Of a stretch of DNA of 5,000 nucleotides, positions 1 through 5,000 are shown piece by piece. The stretch's first letter is position 1; every line of letters starts with the position of its first letter. Made by a program: the position numbers and the translations under genes. Source of the stretch: Acetobacteraceae bacterium (GTDB taxonomy: Bacteria > Pseudomonadota > Alphaproteobacteria > Acetobacterales > Acetobacteraceae); contig JASHVB010000913.1 of assembly GCA_030039695.1 (NCBI GenBank), positions 1 through 5,000 on the forward strand. The letters run 5' to 3'. The notes under the pieces are model-generated. The model was not told the origin of the DNA and made no database searches. It saw only the letters and a program-made list of their open reading frames with translations.

Positions 1-1887
1 GTGAAAATCACGCCGGCGCACGACTTCAACGATTTCGAGGTAGGGCGCCGGCACGATCTGGCGATGCCGACGATCCTGGACCGCGAGGCGCGCGTTTCGA
101 TCGCGGAAATCGACGACGTGCTGATGCCTGTGAACGGCGTGGCGGATCCCGCGTTCGTTCGTTCGCTGGACGGCAAGGACCGGTTCGTGGCGCGCAAGAC
201 GATCGTCTCCGAGCTGGAACGGTTGGAACTGCTGGACAAGACCGAGCAGCACGTGCACCAGGTCCCGCATGGCGATCGCAGTGGCGTGCCGATCGAGCCG
301 CGTCTGACGACGCAGTGGTACGCGAATGCCGAGGTGCTGGCGAAACCGGCGATTGAGGCGGTCGAGACAGGCAAGACACAGTTCGTGCCGAAGCAGTGGG
401 AGAACACGTTCTTCGCCTGGATGCGCGACATCCAGCCGTGGTGCATTTCGCGGCAATTGTGGTGGGGGCATCGCATTCCGGCATGGTACGGGCCGGACGG
501 CTCGGTGTTCGTCGCGCGCGACGAAGTGGAAGCGCGCACTGCGGCGGATGCGCATTACGGCCACGCAGGCGAGGAGCTGGTGCAGGACGAGGACGTGCTC
601 GACACTTGGTTCAGCTCCGGCCTTTGGCCGTTCTCAACGCTTGGCTGGCCGGAAAAGACGAAGGAGCTGGCACGCTATTATCCCGGTGACGTGCTGGTGA
701 CCGGCTTTGACATCATCTTCTTCTGGGTCGCCCGCATGATGATGCAGGGCATCCATTTCATGCACGATGTGCCGTTCCACACCGTCTACATCCATGGCCT
801 GGTGCGCGACGAACGCGGTCAGAAGATGTCGAAGTCGAAGGGCAATATCATTGATCCTTTGGAGCTGATCGACAATTTCGGCGCCGACGCGCTGCGCTTC
901 ACCATCTGCTCTCTGACCGGTCCGGGCCGCGACGTGAAGCTGGGCGCGTCGCGCGTGCAGGACCATCGTAGCTTCGTTACCAAGCTGTGGAATGCTGCCC
1001 GGTTCTGCGAGATGAATGGCATCGCGCCGGATCGGTCGTTCGATCCGTCACGCGCGACGCTGCCGCTGACGCGGTGGATCCTCGACGCAACGAACACTGC
1101 GGTGGAGGAAGCGACAGCGGCGCTGGAGGCCTATCGGTTCGATGAATACGCCGCTGCCTGTTATCGCTTCACCTGGAATACGTTCTGTGACTGGTTCCTG
1201 GAATTTGCCAAGCCGGCGCTGGCAGAAGGCGACACCCCGGCCGCGGCGGAAGTGCGTGCTACCGCGGCGCATGTGCTCGGCGTGCTGCTGCGGCTGCTGC
1301 ATCCGGCTATTCCGTTTGTGACGGAAGAGTTGTGGGACCGATTCGGCTACGGTGCGCCGTATTCGCTGATCCGCGCGGCGTGGCCGCTCTTGGTGCCGCT
1401 GCCCGGCGTGGAGGCTGCGCGCGCCGAGCTTGACTGGGTGGTTCGGCTGATCAGCGAAGTACGCTCGGTGCGTTCGGAAATGAACGTGCCACCGAGCGCG
1501 ACGATGCCGGTTCTGCTGCGCGACGCAACGCCAGAGACGCTGGCACGCGCCGCGCGCTGGAACGACACGATCCGCCGGCTTGCCCGCGCAACAGACGTGC
1601 AGGCGCTGAACGCGGATATGCCGAAAGGCTCGGCGCAAGCGGTGCTCAACGAGGCAACTGTGGTGCTGCCTCTGGCCGGCGCGATAGACGTGGAAGCAGA
1701 ACGTGCGCGCCTGACCAAGGAGCGCGACAAAACGCTGAGCGAGATCGCGAAAGTGGCGAAGAAGCTGGCCAATGCTGATTTCGTGCGCCGGGCGCCGGAG
1801 GAAGTGGTGGCGGAAAACCGCGATCGACTGGCAGCGTTCCAGGCGGAGGCGGCGCGACTTGAGGCGGCGTTGAGATGGATCGGCTAA
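1..1887 (+). CDS. valS: valyl-tRNA synthetase, C-terminal part (5' end outside window)
   Basis: Class I aminoacyl-tRNA synthetase that charges tRNA-Val with valine in the cytoplasm and edits mischarged threonine. The frame is open from base 1 and ends at TAA 1885-1887, leaving 628 visible residues. The first codon, GTG, is internal: it begins inside the editing domain, whose signature HDFNDFEVGRRH lies at residues 7-18. Then come LTTQWYA (102-108), the catalytic-core stretch WCISRQLWWGHRIPAW (147-162), DTWFSSGLWPFSTLGWP (201-217), GFDIIFFWVARM (235-246) and the ATP-binding loop KMSKS (275-279). The anticodon-binding helical domain starts near LWNAARF (329-335). Residues from about 563 to the end form the charged C-terminal coiled coil that contacts tRNA. 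Bacterial ValRS is usually about 870-950 residues, so some 250-300 N-terminal residues, including the HIGH motif, lie to the left. I see no frameshift or lost motif. Confidence 0.97.
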   Translation: MKITPAHDFNDFEVGRRHDLAMPTILDREARVSIAEIDDVLMPVNGVADPAFVRSLDGKDRFVARKTIVSELERLELLDKTEQHVHQVPHGDRSGVPIEPRLTTQWYANAEVLAKPAIEAVETGKTQFVPKQWENTFFAWMRDIQPWCISRQLWWGHRIPAWYGPDGSVFVARDEVEARTAADAHYGHAGEELVQDEDVLDTWFSSGLWPFSTLGWPEKTKELARYYPGDVLVTGFDIIFFWVARMMMQGIHFMHDVPFHTVYIHGLVRDERGQKMSKSKGNIIDPLELIDNFGADALRFTICSLTGPGRDVKLGASRVQDHRSFVTKLWNAARFCEMNGIAPDRSFDPSRATLPLTRWILDATNTAVEEATAALEAYRFDEYAAACYRFTWNTFCDWFLEFAKPALAEGDTPAAAEVRATAAHVLGVLLRLLHPAIPFVTEELWDRFGYGAPYSLIRAAWPLLVPLPGVEAARAELDWVVRLISEVRSVRSEMNVPPSATMPVLLRDATPETLARAARWNDTIRRLARATDVQALNADMPKGSAQAVLNEATVVLPLAGAIDVEAERARLTKERDKTLSEIAKVAKKLANADFVRRAPEEVVAENRDRLAAFQAEAARLEAALRWIG

Positions 1888-1932
1888 CCGCTGTCATTAC
1901 GAGAAGCGCAGTGACATCGGATAATGCCATCT
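1888..1932. repeat. imperfect inverted repeat after valS, resembling a dispersed alphaproteobacterial repeat
   Basis: Directly after the valS stop, CCG-C-TGTCA (1888-1896) faces TGACA-T-CGG (1912-1920). This gives eight pairs around one C/T mismatch, with a 15-base loop. The stretch starting TGTCATTACGAGAAGCGCAG resembles, from memory, the dispersed repeat of the form TGTCATTGCGAG...GCAATCC found between genes in many alphaproteobacteria. The minus-strand reading ASRND is typical of spurious ORFs over such repeats. The copy here would be diverged, and its right end is a guess. No T-run follows, so it is not a canonical intrinsic terminator, although the hairpin could still protect or shape the 3' end of the valS transcript. 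The inverted repeat is directly visible; the repeat-family assignment is unverified. Confidence 0.4.
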
Positions 1933-2320
1933 CGGTACCCACCCGCCGCACCGCCGGTTCCCGTTGTACATTGCGTCGGATCTGAGATCGATATCGCCCG
2001 GCCCGGCAACCGCGGCATGATCGAGGAACACCCAACTGAATAGGCCTGAACCAGGAAACGCGGCAGAGACACCGGTACGATGAAGCTTGGCGCAGACCAT
2101 ACCCTGCCACGCGTTTCATCTCCAAAGTGGACTTTCGACTCCAGAGACGACTTCGGCTCGACGGATACTGCATGCCAACGCAGTCGATTACTCCAAGGGG
2201 GCGATTGGAGGCAGCGACAACCACGCCCGGCAGAGCTCCCGGTCGGCGAGCAGTTCAGCGCGCAAACGCTCAAGGTGTCTCGAACCGGGCTTCATGCGTT
2301 GAACGCGTAGTCTACAACTT

Positions 2321-2342
2321 GACCATGCGGCGGTACGTGGTC
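2321..2342. repeat. short inverted repeat in the valS-DUF255 gap
   Basis: GACCATG (2321-2327) can pair with CGTGGTC (2336-2342) with one T-G wobble, around an eight-base loop. It lies about 180 bases before the start of the downstream gene. It could be an operator or a leader hairpin, but a stem of this size can arise by chance in a GC-rich window. No T-run follows it. Confidence 0.2.
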
Positions 2343-2510
2343 GCTGACGAACGTTCGGATGACGATCCCGAACAACCGGCTGATCACGGGCACGCGCTCG
2401 TTCCGGCAAGCAGCGGTCGGCATCACCCCGCGTGGCGATGGTGGATCGTTGGCTGACGACCAGACTTGCGGCTCACCGCGTCCGTGGCCATCTCTGGCGG
2501 CGACCCTCGC

Positions 2511-2517
2511 GGAAGGA
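2511..2517 (+). promoter_or_regulatory. Shine-Dalgarno sequence of the DUF255 gene
   Basis: GGAAGGA ends eight bases before ATG 2526, close to the ideal match and spacing to the 16S rRNA tail. This decides the start: the frame stays open upstream to a TTG at 2466, but that codon has no comparable site and the extra 20 residues do not look like part of the family. Confidence 0.8.
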
Positions 2518-2525
2518 CCAGCCCC

Positions 2526-4559
2526 ATGGCCGAACCCGCCAATCTATTACGCCACGAAACGTCTCCCTACCTGCTCCAGCACGCCGATAACCCGGTGCAC
2601 TGGCGCGCATGGGGGCCGGCCGCGCTCGCCGAGGCGGCGGAAGCAGACAAGCCCATCCTATTGTCGATCGGTTATGCCGCGTGCCACTGGTGTCATGTCA
2701 TGGCGCACGAGTCGTTCGAGGACCCGGAGACCGCCGCGCTGATGAACGCACTCTACGTCAACATCAAGGTCGATCGCGAGGAACGCCCCGACATCGATCA
2801 CCTCTACATGTCCGCGTTGCATGCGTTGGGCGAGCAAGGCGGCTGGCCGCTGACGATGTTCCTGGCACCGGACGGTTCGCCGTTCTGGGGTGGCACTTAT
2901 TTCCCACCCGAGACGCGTTGGGGGCGGCCCTCGTTCCGCCAGGTGCTGCAGGGCGCTGCCGCGGCCTATCGCGAGAAAGACCAGTTGGTGACGCAGAACA
3001 CCGCCGCGTTGCGCCACTTCCTGCAACGCAGCGCCGCGCCGACGACCGGCGACTTGCCGACGCCGGCGCACCTCGATGCCGTGGCGCATGCGTATCTGCG
3101 AATGAACGACCTGGAGCATGGCGGATTGAAGGGCGCGCCGAAATTTCCCAATCCGCCGATCTTCCGTTTCCTATGGCAGAACGCGTTTCGCACCGGCGAT
3201 CCCGCGGGACAGAACATGCTGCACCTGATGTTGCAGCACATGTCGCAGGGCGGCATCTACGATCACCTCGGCGGAGGCTACGCGCGATATTCCACCGATG
3301 CCGTCTGGCTGGTGCCGCATTTCGAAAAGATGCTGTACGACAATGCGCAATTGTTGGAGTTGCTGGCGTTCGCACACGCGCATCGCCCCGATCCGTTATA
3401 CGCGCAGCGCGCCGCGGAGACGGTCGGCTGGATGGTCCGCGACATGACTGCAGAGCGTATCGACGGCAAGGCCGCATTCGCTGCGTCGGAGGACGCTGAC
3501 AGTGAGGGCGAGGAAGGCAAATTCTACATCTGGTCCGCAACCGAGGTCGATGCGTTGCTAGGCAACGATGCTACGGCCTTCAAACGCGCCTATGATGTGA
3601 CCGAGGAGGGAAATTGGGAAGGCCATACCATCCTTCGGCGCGTTACGTCGCGTGGTTCGGCCGAAGACGAAGCTGTGCTGGCGCGAGCGCGCGACGTGTT
3701 GCTCCAGGAGCGTGACAAGCGTATTCGGCCTGGACGTGACGACAAAGTACTGGCGGACTGGAACGGTCTGGCAATCGCCGGACTGGCGCGGGCGTCGCAG
3801 GTCTTCCAGCATCCAGAGTGGCTTACACGCGCGTCCGAGGCGTTCGAATTCATCGCGGCGCACATGAGCCTGGCAGATGGCCGCGTACAGCATACCTTCC
3901 GGCAGGGACGCGTGACGGCCGGTGGTCTGTTGGATGATCAGGCGGCGATGGCGCGTGCCGCGCTCGCGTTGCACGAAGCGACCGGCGCTTCGCGGTACCT
4001 CGAACACGCTCTGCTCCTGGTGCGGGCGGCGGAAACGTACTATTCCGACGGCGTCGGTGGATTTTACACAACGGCGTCCGATGCTGCGGACATTCCGCTG
4101 GCGCGACCGCGCACAGCTGCCGACAGTGCCACCCCCGCCGGCACAAGCATCATGGCCGACGTCTACGCGCGCCTGTTTCAGCTGACTGGCGACGCAACGT
4201 GGCGGACCCGTGCCGAAGGCGTGTTGCGTGCATTCGCCGCGGATGCGGATCGCATCGCCGGCATGCCCGGTATGCTCGCCGCCGCCGATCTGCTGGCGGA
4301 GGCGACATCCGTGGTCGTTGCCGGCGATCCGGCCGATCCGCGCGCACAGGCACTACTCGATGCGGCGTTGTGCGCGCCCGACCCTGCGGTGGTCGTGCTG
4401 CGTGCGATGGTCGCTGCTGCGTTGCCCGCCGAGCATCCGGCATTCGGGAAGGGTCTCGTCGGCGACGCACCTGCCGCTTATGTCTGCCGGCGCAATGTAT
4501 GCGGATTGCCGATCACCGACGCTGGCTCGCTGCATATGCAGCTTGCGAGTCGCCACTGA
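2526..4559 (+). CDS. thioredoxin-domain protein of the DUF255 / YyaL / SPATA20 family
   Basis: A complete 677-residue protein, close to the usual 650-700 of this family (COG1331; YyaL in Bacillus, SPATA20 in mammals). It opens with the family start [19 protein letters not shown] (6-24). A thioredoxin-like domain follows, with redox motif C53-H-W-C56, [11 protein letters not shown] (81-91), GGWP with the likely cis-proline P108, and GGTYFPP (122-128). From about residue 190 the protein is helical and resembles the (alpha/alpha)6 barrel of glycosidases and N-acylglucosamine 2-epimerases. It contains [17 protein letters not shown] (242-258), [10 protein letters not shown] (264-273) and [19 protein letters not shown] (from 405). 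The C-terminal CxxxxC motif in [15 protein letters not shown] is intact. There is no signal peptide or membrane segment, so it is probably cytoplasmic. The biochemical role of the family is not established; a redox or sugar-related activity is inference from fold only. The gene follows a long gap, so it probably has its own promoter. Confidence 0.93.
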   Translation: MAEPANLLRHETSPYLLQHADNPVHWRAWGPAALAEAAEADKPILLSIGYAACHWCHVMAHESFEDPETAALMNALYVNIKVDREERPDIDHLYMSALHALGEQGGWPLTMFLAPDGSPFWGGTYFPPETRWGRPSFRQVLQGAAAAYREKDQLVTQNTAALRHFLQRSAAPTTGDLPTPAHLDAVAHAYLRMNDLEHGGLKGAPKFPNPPIFRFLWQNAFRTGDPAGQNMLHLMLQHMSQGGIYDHLGGGYARYSTDAVWLVPHFEKMLYDNAQLLELLAFAHAHRPDPLYAQRAAETVGWMVRDMTAERIDGKAAFAASEDADSEGEEGKFYIWSATEVDALLGNDATAFKRAYDVTEEGNWEGHTILRRVTSRGSAEDEAVLARARDVLLQERDKRIRPGRDDKVLADWNGLAIAGLARASQVFQHPEWLTRASEAFEFIAAHMSLADGRVQHTFRQGRVTAGGLLDDQAAMARAALALHEATGASRYLEHALLLVRAAETYYSDGVGGFYTTASDAADIPLARPRTAADSATPAGTSIMADVYARLFQLTGDATWRTRAEGVLRAFAADADRIAGMPGMLAAADLLAEATSVVVAGDPADPRAQALLDAALCAPDPAVVVLRAMVAAALPAEHPAFGKGLVGDAPAAYVCRRNVCGLPITDAGSLHMQLASRH

Positions 4560-4627
4560 TGTCCGCCACTCAACTGGTCTTGCGCGAAGCGACGCGGCTT
4601 GGCATCGCCAAAACAGCGGTCGCCTAG
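4559..4627 (+). CDS. possible 22-residue mini-ORF overlapping the DUF255 stop
   Basis: ATG 4559-4561 overlaps the upstream TGA (4557-4559) in the arrangement TGATG, which is typical of translational coupling. The frame encodes [22 protein letters not shown] and stops at TAG 4625-4627. That stop shares three bases with the minus-strand atpC stop, so the palindrome CTAG (4624-4627) ends both frames. The peptide has no known domain; it is a short amphipathic-looking helix candidate. It could be a real coupled small protein, the remnant of a longer lost gene, or chance. Only 64 bases separate the two flanking genes, so a short open frame here is not surprising. Confidence 0.25.
   Translation: MSATQLVLREATRLGIAKTAVA
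4589..4623. terminator. weak candidate hairpin between convergent genes
   Basis: GCGACGC (4589-4595) can pair with GCGGTCGC (4616-4623) leaving G4618 bulged. An inner stem TTGGC/GCCAA (4599-4603 with 4607-4611) has a three-base loop. The position, between the stops of two convergent genes, suits a bidirectional terminator. There is no T-run on either side, so it does not meet the intrinsic terminator pattern, and the stem is interrupted. It also lies inside the possible mini-ORF. Confidence 0.25.
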
Positions 4628-5000
4628 CGCGATCCGGTGAGCAGCCCCTCAGCCGCTTCGATCATTGCCCGCGCTGACTGCTGGCGCTCCAGCGCCAATT
4701 CCTGGGCAACGATATCGCCCTGATCGATCGATGCGTATTCCGCCTCGGCTGCGGCGAGACGGCGCTCGCCTTCTTCCTTGCTAACCTCCGCGACCGGCAT
4801 CACTTCGTTCGCCAGCACGGTGCAGCGTTCGGGGGTAACTTCTGCGAAGCCGCTGGCAACGAAGAGGGTATCGGTGATCTTGTCGTCTTCGTAGAGAGAA
4901 ATCGCTCCGCCACGCAGCATGACGATCATCGGCGCATGGCCTTCCAGCACGCCCATGTCGCCTTCCGACGCCGGGATCACCACCATGTCCACCGACCGCG
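4624..5000 (-). CDS. atpC: F1Fo ATP synthase subunit epsilon (N-terminus outside window)
   Basis: Epsilon subunit of the F1 central stalk; it binds gamma, couples rotation to catalysis and can inhibit ATP hydrolysis. The minus-strand frame is open to the right edge and stops at TAG (4626-4624). Visible sequence starts RSVDMVVIPASEGDMGVLEG and continues with HAPMIVMLRGG and FVASGFAEVTPERCTVLANE. These are classic motifs of the N-terminal beta-sandwich. The remaining roughly 50 residues, from VSKEEGERRLAAAEAEY onward, form the two-helix C-terminal domain, so this is a full-length rather than a truncated epsilon. The GTG at 4992-4990 is an internal valine: the frame and the homology continue past it, and about 10-20 N-terminal residues are missing. 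atpC is normally last in an F1 operon, so atpD and the other F1 genes are expected beyond the right edge. It runs toward the DUF255 gene. Confidence 0.95.
   Translation of the reverse strand, partial: RSVDMVVIPASEGDMGVLEGHAPMIVMLRGGAISLYEDDKITDTLFVASGFAEVTPERCTVLANEVMPVAEVSKEEGERRLAAAEAEYASIDQGDIVAQELALERQQSARAMIEAAEGLLTGSR

Larger units (their letters stand above)
1921..2525. other. long intergenic stretch without a convincing gene
   Basis: This is about 600 bases between the repeat after valS and the start of the DUF255 gene. G+C is 103 of 180 bases at 2041-2220, clearly below the flanking genes. Every frame is either interrupted or gives composition-driven sequence with no domain I recognise. 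The longest open stretches on each strand (2127-2456 plus, 1884-2273 minus) have no family motif and no well-placed Shine-Dalgarno. A 43-codon reading from ATG 2325 to the stop at 2454-2456 also lacks a ribosome binding site. Some short inverted repeats are present, such as 2321-2342. The stretch must contain the promoter and 5' leader of the downstream gene unless that gene is read through from valS, but I cannot place a -35/-10 pair. A decayed gene or insertion remnant is possible but not shown. Confidence 0.6.

Noticed and set aside
1048..1638. A 196-codon minus-strand frame within valS
   Set aside because: It is an antisense shadow of a conserved gene, with low-complexity basic composition and no recognisable motif.
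1979..1989. Perfect short palindrome GATCT-G-AGATC
   Set aside because: Five-base arms are expected several times by chance in 5 kb, and nothing around it suggests an operator.
2319..2347. TTGACC as a possible -35 box
   Set aside because: No -10-like hexamer lies at the expected distance; the bases there are CGCTGA.
2325..2456. A 43-codon ORF from ATG 2325 in the intergenic gap
   Set aside because: It has no ribosome binding site and no recognisable family. Its composition is no different from the surrounding non-coding sequence.
2466..2525. Upstream TTG start for the DUF255 protein, adding 20 residues
   Set aside because: There is no Shine-Dalgarno before it. ATG 2526 has GGAAGGA at ideal spacing and gives the expected family N-terminus.
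1888..2525. tRNA gene, CRISPR array or intact insertion sequence in the gap
   Set aside because: I saw no tRNA arm set, no regularly spaced direct repeats, and no transposase frame with terminal inverted repeats.
2764..3540. A 258-codon open frame on the minus strand inside the DUF255 gene
   Set aside because: It is very rich in arginine, alanine and proline with no domain pattern, as expected from the antisense of a GC-rich gene. The plus-strand frame carries clear family motifs throughout.

Overview
The window reads as chromosomal DNA of a GC-rich alphaproteobacterium. The basis is the coding composition (for example 46 of 60 bases are G or C at 3001-3060) and the sequence character of the valyl-tRNA synthetase and the F1 epsilon subunit. 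The epsilon subunit looks most like those of Acetobacteraceae or Sphingomonadales, but this is from memory of the families, not a search, so I do not assign a genus.

Layout, left to right. (1) 1-1887, plus strand: the C-terminal two thirds of valyl-tRNA synthetase (valS), cut by the left window edge. (2) 1888-2525: a 638-base gap with no convincing gene. It opens with an imperfect inverted repeat right after the valS stop, and that stretch resembles a dispersed repeat common in alphaproteobacteria. The rest has lower GC (103 of 180 bases at 2041-2220) and no coding signal, and may be decayed sequence. (3) 2526-4559, plus strand: a complete 677-residue protein of the DUF255 / YyaL / SPATA20 type, with a thioredoxin-like domain followed by an (alpha/alpha)6-barrel-like domain. 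A Shine-Dalgarno sequence fixes its start. (4) 4559-4627: a possible 22-codon mini-ORF whose ATG overlaps the previous stop. (5) 4624 to the right edge, minus strand: atpC, the epsilon subunit of F1Fo ATP synthase, missing only its first residues.

The genes do not form one obvious pathway. valS serves translation, atpC is normally the last gene of an F1 ATP synthase operon arriving from the right, and the DUF255 protein has no settled function. The DUF255 gene converges on atpC, and the junction has almost no spare DNA. I found no undescribed system, defence island, CRISPR array, RNA gene or intact mobile element. The items worth a second look are the long gap, the repeat-like inverted repeat after valS and the mini-ORF at the convergent junction.
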